Made by a program: the position numbers and the translations under genes. 64,000 nt of DNA from Candidatus Propionivibrio dominans (GTDB taxonomy: Bacteria > Pseudomonadota > Gammaproteobacteria > Burkholderiales > Rhodocyclaceae), in NCBI GenBank assembly GCA_016709335.1, contig JADJNC010000011.1, positions 124,001 to 188,000 of the forward strand, in the 5' to 3' direction. Of the stretch, positions 17,868 to 27,235 are shown one piece after another; positions within the stretch are counted from its first letter, which is position 1, and each line of letters opens with the position of its first letter. The notes beneath the pieces were generated by a model. It searched no databases. It was not told the origin of the DNA and saw only the letters and a list, made by a program, of their open reading frames with translations.

Positions 17868-19290
17868 ATTTTTGACCCTGTTCGTCGATTTGATCGACCG
17901 GCACTGGGAAGTTCTCTACGGCCTGCTGGTGGTGGTCGGGCTGGGCATCTACGTCGCCGCATCGCAAGGTTTGCACCAGCGCCGGCACCCGGCGGCGGCC
18001 ATTGCCTGGGTGCTGGGCATCGTGCTGCTTCCCTACGTGACACTGCCGCTGTATCTGACTTTCGGCAGCCGCAAGGTGCTGGCGCCGCACCTGGCACAGG
18101 GGTCGCGCCGGGTCGCTGTGGCTGCTCGCTCGACGCACGCCACGGCAGGGCGTGCCCAGCAGCTCTGCATGGCGATGGGCTTGCCGGACCCGGTTGCCTA
18201 TGACGCCTTAAGCATTCACGAAGACGGCACGCAGGCACTGGATGCACTGCGGCGGATCGTCGACGGCGCCAGCCGGACGCTGGAAGTGTCGACCTTCGTT
18301 TTCGGGCGCGACGTATTGGGCGACGAAATTGCAGAAAAGCTCAAGCAGCGCGCGCGGGCCGGCGTCAGGGTTCGTCTGCTGATCGACGGCATCGGTATCT
18401 ATCTTGGCGGTTATCCCGACCTGAAGGGTTTTGCCCAGGCCGGGGTCGAGGTCATTCGCTTCGTGCCGCCGTTTCGCTCGCCCAAGCGCGGACGCACCAA
18501 CCTGCGCAACCACCGCAAGATGGTCATCGCCGATGGCCTGCACCTATGGTGTGGCGGCCGCAACCTGTCGGCCGAATACTTTGAGGGCGATCCACGCCCG
18601 ATTCTCGGCAGCAAGCCGTGGCTGGACCTGAGCTTCGATCTGGGCGGCGAGCTTGCCCGGCAGGCGCAGCAACAGTTCGAGCACGACTGGGCGTTCGCCA
18701 CCGAGCGCCCGGCACCTGAGCCGCGCAGTTCCGCAACACCCGCACCCGCTTCGGGGCCGCTGGCGCAGTTGGTGGCCAGCGGCCCCGACCAGCCGGACGA
18801 CACCCTTTTTACCCTGCTGGTCTCGAGTTGCTTTACCTCCGAAAAGCGCATTCTGGCGGTGACCCCCTATTTCGTTCCCGACACTGCGTTGCTGACGGCG
18901 CTGACGCTGGCCGCTCGTCGCGGCATCGGGATCGATCTGGTCCTGCCGGCTCGCTCCAACCATCGTCTGGCCGATTTTGCACGCCACCGTTCGCTGCGCG
19001 ATCTGGTCGCGGCGGGGGCAAGAGTGTGGCTGCACCCGCGCATGATTCACGCCAAGGCGGTGCTGATCGACGACGAACTCGCGCTCGCCGGATCGGCCAA
19101 TCTCGACGGGCGCAGCCTGTTCCTCAACTACGAGATGACGATTGCATTCTATGACCGCCAGGCCGTCAGCGGGTTTTCGCACTGGATCGATGCGCGACGG
19201 CTTGAGTCGGAACCCTATGTCGCCCGCCGACCGGGTCTGCTGCGCGAACTGGCCGAGGGCCTGATCCTGTGGCTGGCCTTCCAGCTTTGA
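17860..19290 (+). CDS. Cardiolipin-synthase-like phospholipase D family protein
   Basis: A 476-residue membrane enzyme. The start MSEFLTLFVDLIDRHWEV at 17860 overlaps the preceding stop, and two N-terminal hydrophobic segments follow. Two HKD motifs are intact: His218-Lys220 in NHRKMVIADG with GGRN, and His397-Lys399 in HAKAVLIDDE with GSANLDGRS. Bacterial cardiolipin synthases condense two phosphatidylglycerols or use other alcohols. The length and N-terminal helices fit the Cls class, though the exact lipid product is open. Coupled to the exported protein upstream. Confidence 0.92.
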   Translation: MSEFLTLFVDLIDRHWEVLYGLLVVVGLGIYVAASQGLHQRRHPAAAIAWVLGIVLLPYVTLPLYLTFGSRKVLAPHLAQGSRRVAVAARSTHATAGRAQQLCMAMGLPDPVAYDALSIHEDGTQALDALRRIVDGASRTLEVSTFVFGRDVLGDEIAEKLKQRARAGVRVRLLIDGIGIYLGGYPDLKGFAQAGVEVIRFVPPFRSPKRGRTNLRNHRKMVIADGLHLWCGGRNLSAEYFEGDPRPILGSKPWLDLSFDLGGELARQAQQQFEHDWAFATERPAPEPRSSATPAPASGPLAQLVASGPDQPDDTLFTLLVSSCFTSEKRILAVTPYFVPDTALLTALTLAARRGIGIDLVLPARSNHRLADFARHRSLRDLVAAGARVWLHPRMIHAKAVLIDDELALAGSANLDGRSLFLNYEMTIAFYDRQAVSGFSHWIDARRLESEPYVARRPGLLRELAEGLILWLAFQL

Positions 19291-19338
19291 AAGAGGGCGA
19301 TCGCGCTGGCGACTCCGGGATCCTGGATTTGTTTAAGG

Positions 19339-19441
19339 TAGGTCGGGTTAGGCCATCAGGCCCTAACCCGACTTCTGGATAAGGCCGGGTTGCGGGTGCA
19401 GGAAGTGAAACGTCGGGTTACGCTGACGCTAACCCGACCTA
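19339..19441. repeat. TAGGTCGGGTTA-ended palindromic repeat, copy 1
   Basis: A 103-bp element starting TAGGTCGGGTTAGG and ending CTAACCCGACCTA, so its ends are inverted repeats. It contains two further CCCGAC / GTCGGG words inside. Copy 2 at 30606-30708 has the same length and nearly the same sequence, and both are preceded by GGATTTGTTT. A looser copy is at 49112-49221. It directly abuts a truncated transposase gene. Confidence 0.85.
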
Positions 19442-19648
19442 CGCGGTGGACGTGCCGCCTACGCGCTACGCCAGCAGACGGTCGAGCCGGTATTCGGCAT
19501 CATCAAGTCGGTGATGGGCTCCCGTCAGTTTCTGCGGCGGGGTCTGGATAACGTCAAGAACGAATGGATACCCGTTTGCCTCGCGTGGAATTTGAAGCGC
19601 ACGGTCGTATTGCGTCTCCAGTATGGAAATAAAACAATAGCATTTTAA
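19442..19648 (+). pseudogene. IS1182-type transposase, C-terminal remnant
   Basis: The frame reads YALRQQTVEPVFGIIKSVMG, then RQFLRRGLDNVKNEW and CLAWNLKRTVVLRLQ to a stop at 19646-19648. This is the conserved end of IS1182/DDE_Tnp_1_6 transposases, where the Glu of VEPVFG is the last catalytic acid. The upstream 300 or more codons are missing and replaced by the palindromic repeat at 19339-19441. It is therefore a non-functional remnant at the left border of the accessory island. Confidence 0.75.
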
Positions 19649-19786
19649 CGCTATGAAAAATCACCCTGATACTGTCAAAAAGAACGCACTAATTCTTCCC
19701 GGATCGGGGAATTTCACCGCTGGTCGGAATCAAGTCCGACGGGCTGTTAGAATAAGTTCATCCATTTCGAAAACAAGGCAGATGAC

Positions 19787-22700
19787 ATGGCAGATGTTGA
19801 GAAAAGCATTTCCCAATTGATCGCCGCGCTCCACGAACGCGGTGCCCGCAATGAAGCCATCGCCGAAGCCGTCGGCAACATTCGCGAGCACATGGTTGAC
19901 CTGCACTATTCGAATGAGGCGGATAAAGAACGGGTTGTTCTGGATGTCTTCGCCCTTGGGCGCACAAAAGCCTTTTTGCAGAGCGTCCTGGGCACGGACC
20001 CGCGCTTCGATGAACAGCAGATCATTCAGCGCAGCATCGACGAAATCGATGTGCATTTCCGCATGAATAATTGGCCCACAGATGTTTCCGATGACGATCC
20101 GGTATTGCTGAAACAGCTTTGGCGTCAACAAAATGTCAGCCTGTCCGCTGCCGAACGGCTCACTGATGACGCCATCCGCACAGCCCGCATTTTGGCTTTG
20201 ACCAGCGAGAAAGACCGGATTCTCCGAAGGCTTCTCAAGCTTTCCGACTCGCTATCCGTACCAGGCGAATTCGCGCCAGTACCCGTTGCGGAGCTCGCCG
20301 ATGCATTTCACCGGGCAACCGACACGTCCGTCAGAGCCGTGATCGAAGAGGAACTCGAGGCGCGTTTTCCTGCAGCATACGACCTGCTTGAAGCGCTCCA
20401 CGGCAGTCGGCCAGTCGCCCGACTGCACAGGCTGCTCGACCTGAAGAAGATGAGCAGCCAAGGTTTCTCACGGTCGATGGTGAAAAGCCCGGGAACGCTT
20501 GCCGACCTGATCAAGAATCTTGCAATCGCGCGTCGTGCGCTTGGCGCGCAGCACTTCGTGAGCATTGCCAGATTCTGGGATCGCCTGGACAAGTTGCGCT
20601 TGATCGCCGTCCTCGATCCGCACGATTCCGGAGTCAATCTGGGCGGATATCACCTGGCCTACCCGGTGCCGCATAGCAGCGCGCAGATGCCACCCTGGAT
20701 CGATGACAATGGTATCGGAACGCTGCACAGCGAAGGCCCCGCCGACGCGGGATGCTACCTCTTGCTTTGCGATCTTGACAAGGACCCATCGTTCGATCCC
20801 GAAGCCAGGCAGCAACTACGTGCGCGGTATCTAAATATCCGCAATAACCTGGTCAAGCCCAACTACGAGGCTCTACAACTGATTGTCGCCCATGCCGACA
20901 CAATGACCAAATTGACCGCGCTCACCATCGTTTCCCTGCTTGAGCAAATGGTCGAAGCGTATCGGCAGCTTGCTGCTCCGGCAGATGCCGATGCTGCCCT
21001 CGCCTTCTATAACAAGCTCGTGCACGACCTGGATGGTTCGTGGAATGACCTGTCGCAGCATGATAAATTGCCCCCCGAGTTGCGACAAAAGATTACACGG
21101 CTTGCGGATTCTGCGGATTCCGCAGCAGGCGAGCCAGACAGTGTGCATTCGTTGATACGCTTCTTGCATGAGAGGGGCAACAGGGCGCTCGAACAACGGA
21201 TGACTGCCGCCCGCGCGGACATGAGCCTCACCCTCGGCCGTATCGGAGGCGAAAAGACCGAGGACCTCCGGATAGCGAGACTCGATGACGTGCCGATCAT
21301 TGTGAATGGCTTGATCCGTCATCGCGGCCTGGCAACGATTGTGCGGGCAGCCCAGAGGCTGGCGGCCCCCTGTCCTGGTACGTTCGTGCTGATAGGCGAT
21401 CTCATTACCTACAGCGTGAAGCTTGGAGAGCATCGGGTCGAATTATTCGCCAATATTGCCGAACCGGACGACGAGGGGCTTATCCGGCTGCAAAGTTACC
21501 AGGGTGGGGCGGAACTGCAGCAGGCGCTGCGCGCCGAATTTACCGCCAAGGTATTGAAAGAAGCGGGGCTGACCGTAACGGTGGACCAGAGTAGCCTCGT
21601 CGAAATCCTGGTAACCGGCCATCTGGACAAAGATCATGGAGCACGGACTGAAAGCCAGATTGAGCGCGCTCTGGTAGTGGTCTTGCGACTCATATGGTCT
21701 CTACGGGATCTGGACTACGCCAAGTTGTATATTTTCCTGGCAACGGTTCCATCGGGGGGGCTGGCATACAAAACCAATCCTGAGAAGATCAGCGAATTCA
21801 TCACCACGATTGTACGGATGTTTCTCGTTGAGGGAATGATCCCGTTCCCTTATAGCGGCGGTGGCATGCCCTTCGAAACGTACTGCGAGTTTAGTGGCCC
21901 GAGAACGCTGCGCGCGTTCAATTCCTATGTTTCCGAAGAACGGCAGATGGTCCGCCATCGCCTGTATTTCGCGCTCAATGCGCTGCTGCGGAGCTTCGAC
22001 ATGGCGGTCATTCAGCCGGGAACAGGTGGAGTTGGACAGGAGGTTATTGACCGGCACTTTAATGTTCCCTGCCGCAAAGCGCTGGGTCGCGGCGAATTGC
22101 GGCTCGACAGTCGAGGGTTCCTTGAGCGAAATCCGGCCTACCAGCCGTTGAAGGAGATTATCCGCAGAGTGCTGGCTTGCGAGCACGAAGCATTGCGTAC
22201 CGCCGTGCTGCTGAAGAAGACCGACTTGCATCTGGATTTCGATACGATCGGAAGCATCGACCAGCTTACCGTGGAGCGGGCTCAGCAAGAGATAGCACCT
22301 GACGAATGGTTGGTGATCTATGGCCTGGCCGAAGATCAGAGTCGTTCGCTCTTGTATGCATTTTGCCATCACTTGACGCCAACCAACGGCGGCAAATGGC
22401 TGTCCATTGCCGGCCTGAGGAGAATACTGGGCAGGGGCGCCTATAAAGTCCCCGCCAAAATCCAGGTTCCTGCGTTTCGCAAGCTTGTTTCGCGCCGCTT
22501 GCTGGTCGAACAGGCACGCGCGCCCGGTGGATTCAGTGGCCAGACTGTGCGGGGTCTGCTGGCTTCGGTTGGCGATGGATCAGTCCGCATCGGGCGCATC
22601 ACGTTTGATCGTGACTATTGTTTGAATCCGCAGAGTCGCGAAGGGCGTGTTCTGCTGGTTCCGTTCACGACCCCCGAAGATATTGAAGCCATTCGAGGCG

Positions 22701-25258
22701 CTGAAGCGGTCCTGGTAACCAGTGGTGGACTGCTCAGCCACGCCGGAGTCACGACCCGGGAATTCGGCATCCCATCGTTGATTTTGCCGCACGCCGAGTG
22801 GCTGCAATCGTCGGAAGGCACCCTGGTACGCAGCGAAGAAAGACGTCCCGGGAAGGCCACCCTGACTGGCGAAGGTTTCTGGGTCAGTGAGTCGATGGTT
22901 TCTGAAACAGTCGATATTTTCGAGGGAAGCATCGTGATGGTCTGGGCATCGCAAGGGATCGTCTCGATCATGCCGATGGCCGGAATCTCTTTTGAACCCC
23001 TGCACAAATTGATTCATCAAGTGGTTTCGGGAGAAAAATCCCCTGCCGATCTGGACGCCTGGCTGGCAGCCGTGCCGTCGGGTATCGGTGCAAGCGATAC
23101 CCGCGAGGGGATCGTTTCCGACGGCCTGGCCTTGATATTGTCGGAAGCACTATGGAACAAGCGGGTCGATCCCGCCGTTCGAAAGCAGTTGATTGATATC
23201 GTGCGCATCGTGCGCCGCGGGATTACCGCGGAGGGCACGACAAGCGCTTTCCCGAAAGGCAAGACTGACAATGTCGCTATGCTGATCCAGACGGTTTCCG
23301 GCAACGCCTTTGCCGAACTCGAAGGATTGTTGTCGGAAGTCGAGGGCAACATTGCTGCGGTGACGGTACTCTGGAGATCGCTAAACACCATTGCGCTGGT
23401 CGAGCGCCTGTGGACACAGGTCACGATGTTGGCGGAAAGTCTCGATCTGTGGGATCCGCGATTGAAGGCATTTCAAAATCGAATCAAGGCATTGCGACGG
23501 CATCCCCATATCGCCTTGCTGAGAGCCTCAGCACTGCAAGACGTTGAAGCCATGACAAAGTGCAATTTGACCGAAGCGGATCTGCCTGCGATGCGCAAGG
23601 CGCTGCGTCGTCTCGGACACGGCAACAGGGAAATCAGACCCCAGAAAGTCCTGCTGGTATGTACCGCCAATATCGACCGCAGCCCGTTGGCCAAGCGCTT
23701 GTTGATGAAGATGCTGGTTGCCGAAGGAATAACGGGTGTCAAGGTATTTTCCCGTGGTGTCGCAGCTCTTGAGGACAGGCCGATGTCCGGGACCAGCCAG
23801 GCACTGCTGCTCTCCGAAGACGGCATCATTGCTGCCAATCACCGAAGCAGAAGGCTTGCGGAAGCCGATATTCGCGAGGCGGATCTGATCCTGGCGATGG
23901 AGAGATCTCATGTCCGATTCGTCGCTGACCACTTTCCGGGCGCCGCTGGAAGAGTTTTTCTGCTGAGCCACTATGCCAGGGTGAAGGAATTCGTCGATAT
24001 AGAAGATCCCGCCGGCCAACTGGAAGATGCCTATTACCGGATGAAGCGAGAAGTACAGGTGGCCCTGAACGGAGCGCTCAAGCGCATGCGCGAGGAAGGT
24101 CTTGTGGCGAAGGCATTGGTCGCTCACTTGCAAAGCACGGCGGACGAACTGACGCAAGCGAAGAAAAAGCGGATTGCGCAATTCCGGCGCGCCGTCTTGT
24201 TGCTGGAAGAGGTTGATGCCGATTATGTCCAACTGGTTGGCGGGAAAGGCGCGAATCTTGGAGAAATTGCAAAAATCGTCAAGCGTCATGGTGCGCAGGT
24301 GCCGCCCGCGTTCATGGTGACCACCTTTGCCTTCGACCGGTTTCTTGAGGAAAACGGCATTCGCACGGCGTATTTGCAATTGACGTCGGGAATCGAGACG
24401 ATTCTTGCGACTCAAGAAATAGCCTACGAAGACACGCGGATGAAGATTGCCGACGCCTCGGAGAAAATTCGGGACTTGATACGCCGAGGGAATCTGGATA
24501 GTGCGACCGGGGTAGGCCGGGAAATCATGGAGGCGGTCGATTCGTCCGGCTTGCGCAACAGTTTCCTGAGCGTGCGCTCTTCTGGCACCCTGGAAGACAT
24601 GGAAGAAGCGGCTTTTGCCGGAGCGGCAGAGACGTATCTATACGTTAGCCCCGCGGAGCTACTGTATTGGATAAAGGAGGTATGGACGTCGTTCTGGCTG
24701 ACCAGGGGAATGCTCTACCGGAGCGAGCGCATTGTTCGGCAAGGTTCGGTCAAGTTGGCGATAGTGGTGCAGCAGATGTTCGAGTCGCAGGTTTCCGGGG
24801 TGATTTTTACTACGGATCCGGTCAGCGGAAGAGACGTGATCGTGATTGAAGCGGCGTATGGACTGGGCGAAGGGGTGGTTTCCGGAGTGGTCGACGTGGA
24901 CCGTTACTATGTGGATAAATTTGACGGTTCGGTTTCACGTGTTCACGTCGGGAAGAAGGCGTTCATGGTCAAGCAGCATTCCTCGGGCAAGGGGACATCA
25001 ATCGTACCGGTCGAAAGCGATCTGCGCGACGTCCCATGCCTGACAAAAAATGACATCCGGGCCAACATCGCCATGGCCCTGGAAGAGCATTATGCGTTGT
25101 CGCAGGATATCGAGTTCGGGATTGCCAATGGCAAAGTCAGTATTCTGCAAACACGGCCCGTCACAACAGGTGGCCTTGGGCGGGCATTATTCGCTGGCGA
25201 AGAAAGCAGCGGTACAGGGCCGGGAAGCGAAGCAGCGGTTTCACAACACACAAGATAG
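19787..25258 (+). CDS. 1823-residue fusion: phosphohistidine swivel, LMW protein-tyrosine phosphatase and PPDK-type ATP-grasp
   Basis: An intact giant protein. Residues 1-930 are unassigned, largely helical at the start. Around 955-1010 lies a PEP-synthase/PPDK mobile domain with TSGGLLSHAGVTTREFGIPS; His985 is the expected phospho-acceptor. Residues about 1287-1440 are a low-molecular-weight tyrosine phosphatase: loop CTANIDRS with Cys1292 and Arg1298, and general acid Asp1407 in a DP motif. Residues about 1476-1795 are the PPDK/PEPS ATP-grasp domain: GGKGANLGEI (Lys1487), SVRSSG (Arg1597), IFTTDPVSGRD, AAYGLGEGVVSG and LQTRPVT (1787-1793). The PEP/pyruvate TIM barrel is missing and the order is permuted. 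It stands alone between IS remnants. Activity is likely phosphotransfer on an unknown substrate. Confidence 0.85.
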   Translation: MADVEKSISQLIAALHERGARNEAIAEAVGNIREHMVDLHYSNEADKERVVLDVFALGRTKAFLQSVLGTDPRFDEQQIIQRSIDEIDVHFRMNNWPTDVSDDDPVLLKQLWRQQNVSLSAAERLTDDAIRTARILALTSEKDRILRRLLKLSDSLSVPGEFAPVPVAELADAFHRATDTSVRAVIEEELEARFPAAYDLLEALHGSRPVARLHRLLDLKKMSSQGFSRSMVKSPGTLADLIKNLAIARRALGAQHFVSIARFWDRLDKLRLIAVLDPHDSGVNLGGYHLAYPVPHSSAQMPPWIDDNGIGTLHSEGPADAGCYLLLCDLDKDPSFDPEARQQLRARYLNIRNNLVKPNYEALQLIVAHADTMTKLTALTIVSLLEQMVEAYRQLAAPADADAALAFYNKLVHDLDGSWNDLSQHDKLPPELRQKITRLADSADSAAGEPDSVHSLIRFLHERGNRALEQRMTAARADMSLTLGRIGGEKTEDLRIARLDDVPIIVNGLIRHRGLATIVRAAQRLAAPCPGTFVLIGDLITYSVKLGEHRVELFANIAEPDDEGLIRLQSYQGGAELQQALRAEFTAKVLKEAGLTVTVDQSSLVEILVTGHLDKDHGARTESQIERALVVVLRLIWSLRDLDYAKLYIFLATVPSGGLAYKTNPEKISEFITTIVRMFLVEGMIPFPYSGGGMPFETYCEFSGPRTLRAFNSYVSEERQMVRHRLYFALNALLRSFDMAVIQPGTGGVGQEVIDRHFNVPCRKALGRGELRLDSRGFLERNPAYQPLKEIIRRVLACEHEALRTAVLLKKTDLHLDFDTIGSIDQLTVERAQQEIAPDEWLVIYGLAEDQSRSLLYAFCHHLTPTNGGKWLSIAGLRRILGRGAYKVPAKIQVPAFRKLVSRRLLVEQARAPGGFSGQTVRGLLASVGDGSVRIGRITFDRDYCLNPQSREGRVLLVPFTTPEDIEAIRGAEAVLVTSGGLLSHAGVTTREFGIPSLILPHAEWLQSSEGTLVRSEERRPGKATLTGEGFWVSESMVSETVDIFEGSIVMVWASQGIVSIMPMAGISFEPLHKLIHQVVSGEKSPADLDAWLAAVPSGIGASDTREGIVSDGLALILSEALWNKRVDPAVRKQLIDIVRIVRRGITAEGTTSAFPKGKTDNVAMLIQTVSGNAFAELEGLLSEVEGNIAAVTVLWRSLNTIALVERLWTQVTMLAESLDLWDPRLKAFQNRIKALRRHPHIALLRASALQDVEAMTKCNLTEADLPAMRKALRRLGHGNREIRPQKVLLVCTANIDRSPLAKRLLMKMLVAEGITGVKVFSRGVAALEDRPMSGTSQALLLSEDGIIAANHRSRRLAEADIREADLILAMERSHVRFVADHFPGAAGRVFLLSHYARVKEFVDIEDPAGQLEDAYYRMKREVQVALNGALKRMREEGLVAKALVAHLQSTADELTQAKKKRIAQFRRAVLLLEEVDADYVQLVGGKGANLGEIAKIVKRHGAQVPPAFMVTTFAFDRFLEENGIRTAYLQLTSGIETILATQEIAYEDTRMKIADASEKIRDLIRRGNLDSATGVGREIMEAVDSSGLRNSFLSVRSSGTLEDMEEAAFAGAAETYLYVSPAELLYWIKEVWTSFWLTRGMLYRSERIVRQGSVKLAIVVQQMFESQVSGVIFTTDPVSGRDVIVIEAAYGLGEGVVSGVVDVDRYYVDKFDGSVSRVHVGKKAFMVKQHSSGKGTSIVPVESDLRDVPCLTKNDIRANIAMALEEHYALSQDIEFGIANGKVSILQTRPVTTGGLGRALFAGEESSGTGPGSEAAVSQHTR

Positions 25259-25264
25259 AGCGAC

Positions 25265-25450
25265 TGTACAAATGCCTGTAGGGACTCATGGGTAATTCCA
25301 GGGAAATTGCGTGGTAGGAGAGCCTCACGTATCACTGTATGTCCCAGCATTGACTCTTCAGCGAGGGCGCGATTGGCCTCAAGAACCATTTCAACTGCCT
25401 CGGAAAGATTGGCTCGTGCCTCAGCAAGGTCAGCTTCAAGCATGCAAACA
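25265..25450 (-). pseudogene. HicB-like antitoxin fragment
   Basis: A minus-strand frame reads LAEARANLSEAVEMVLEANR, ALAEES, HTVIREALLP, which resembles the C-terminal half of a HicB/DUF1902 antitoxin. The N-terminal half and any hicA partner are absent. The frame runs antisense into the preceding giant gene, so there is no sensible stop. I read it as a truncated remnant; the match is from memory and short. Confidence 0.4.
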
Positions 25451-25599
25451 TGGGGGGGTGATGGAGGTGCTGCCGTAAAGCCCAACACTCAAGTAGAGTC
25501 CGGTAGGGGAAGTTGCTTCGGGCCCCAGCGACGATGCCCTGCCTCAGGGGTTGTCCGCGTAGGGGACTTTGCAGTCGGCCGATGTGAACTCTGCCAAAC

Positions 25600-26551
25600 G
25601 CAGATGTTCAAGTCGGGGCAGCAGTGAGCACCTTAGTCGTAGGATTCCTTGTCGCGCAGACCGTAGGGGCGTTGAATGACTCTTGTTGTTCACCTCACGA
25701 GGGCCTTTTGTTGCAGCGAGGCGATTCCATCCCAATGCTGCTCGATCATCTCAGCAAATTTTTCGTAGGGTTTGAGGCGCTGCCACTTCAAGCTCGCCCG
25801 CCAGTTCTCGAAGAAGCGTCGTGCCCAGCCCTCGCGCTCGTAATCCCAGAGCTGGCCGAAGGACTCCTTGAGCAGATAGGCGGTATTCAACCGCTTGTTC
25901 GCAGCCAACACTTTCTTGAGCGCCTGCGGCCCTTCAAGGTGAGATTCTTGTGACGCGAAAGCAGCGTGTACTTCTGACCCTTGATGTAGCTACGATCCTG
26001 GCCCTGAGCCTCGTACTCAGCTTTGCGAACCTGGTCGAGCGCATCTCCCAGGTGGCGCATGATGTGAAACTTGTCAAACAAGATAGCAGCTTGCGGCGCA
26101 CGCGCTTCTGTCGCGGTACGAAACGGTTTCCACATATCCATCACCGCAAGACGAATGGCACGAGCCTTCTTCTCGCCCAGCCAATCATAGAACAGCAACA
26201 TACTCGCCTCCTTGCGGTCCTCACCCCCGAACCAGATAGCGCGCTTCCGAATTAGATCGCTCACCACGATTCGGTAGGTCTGACCTTTATGAATCGAGAT
26301 CTCGTCGATACCAATCACCTTGGGGCCCGGCGTCCCCGCGCGGGCGAGCTGCGCGCGCATGTACTGCATCTCCAATGTCTTCACCGTTTCCCAGTGCAGA
26401 TTGAGCTCCTCGGCAACATCCTTGATTGTGGTCTGCCGGCAGCGCCGGCCAACGTAATAAGTAAATCGCTTCGTATAACGAGGATTGTCCGCCAGGAAAT
26501 CGAGTCGTTCTCTTTCACCCGTCCGCAACTTCTGCACAATAGGCGACGTAC
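25600..26551 (-). pseudogene. ISL3-family transposase, C-terminal two thirds (element split by IS21)
   Basis: Minus-strand frames give RERLDFLADNPRYTKRF, TYYVGRRCR, KVIGIDEISIHKGQTYRIVV and ILFDKFHIMRHLGDALDQVR, the DDE core of ISL3 transposases. After a frameshift near 25905-25940 come VLAANKRLNTAYLLKESFGQ, then another shift gives RVIQRPYGLRDKE and KVLTAAPT. At 26540-26551 the coding sequence (RRLLCRSCGRVK) stops at ACGTAC, where an IS21-type element begins. The N-terminal part resumes at 29966-30213. At least three single-base shifts make it non-functional. Confidence 0.8.
26546..26551. repeat. Target site duplication (left) ACGTAC
   Basis: ACGTAC here is repeated at 29960-29965. The two copies flank a segment beginning TGTC and ending GACA, and lie at the break of the ISL3 transposase gene. 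This is the expected footprint of IS21-family insertion. Confidence 0.7.
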
Positions 26552-26730
26552 TGTCGCGGCCATTCTCTAAATGCACTTTTTTAGCCCGGCGTGAAACTGT
26601 ATCTTCTTCGACTAGATTTTCTTCGGTGTGTTGATATGAGTCTGGTGCTTCTTCGCTGTTTGGTTTTTCTTAGGTCTTCTTCATGATCGTGTAGTAAATC
26701 GTCTCGTGCACAGACGGGAGGTGACACGAG

Positions 26731-27233
26731 ATGAGGCAAGCAGCACGACGCTGTTGCGTCCATTGCGGACAGGGATTCATGCCTGACCCACGCAATGCCC
26801 GACATCAGCGCTATTGTGGATCGGCGCCGTGCAAAGCGGCGAGCAAGCGCGCCAGCCAGGAGAAGTGGCTGGCCAAACCGGAGAACCAGAATTACTTTCG
26901 AGGTCCGGACGCCGTGGCGCGTCAAGGCATGGCGCGAGGCTCATCCGGGCTACAGTCGGCGTCCCGAACCGCCGGAAATGTTCGGTACAAGAGGACTTGC
27001 CACTCGAATCCCCGCCTGCAGAACCATCCCAAGCCGAGGAAATCGCGCCACCTCAGATCTCTTGTAACGCTTTGCCGGGGAAACCGGCCACACCGTTACA
27101 AGATCTCTTGAACGCGCAACCTATTGTTCTGATTGGCTTAATCGCATCTCTTCGACGCCACGTTACAAGATTCGATAGGGGAAACCCTCCATCGGCTGAT
27201 ACAACTTGGGCTGGACATTCGAGGAGGCCGCAG
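26731..27233 (+). pseudogene. IS21-associated zinc-finger-like accessory protein, frameshifted
   Basis: The start MRQAARRCCVHCGQGFMPDP is followed by NARHQRYCGSAPCKAASKRA, which gives paired Cys/His ligands like a zinc ribbon, and by KWLAKPENQNYFRGPD. The pattern continues in other frames: VKAWREAHPGYSRRP, then ATPLQDLLNAQPIVLIGLIA, then TLHRLIQLGLDIRGG just before the next gene. At least three frame changes interrupt it. I recognise this as a protein often found upstream of IS21-like transposase genes; its role is unknown. Confidence 0.6.
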
Positions 27234-27235
27234 TG

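Noticed and set aside
19787..25258. Calling the giant gene a plain PEP synthase (ppsA)
   Set aside because: Domain order is permuted, the PEP-binding barrel is absent and a phosphatase domain is inserted, so ppsA function is not supported.
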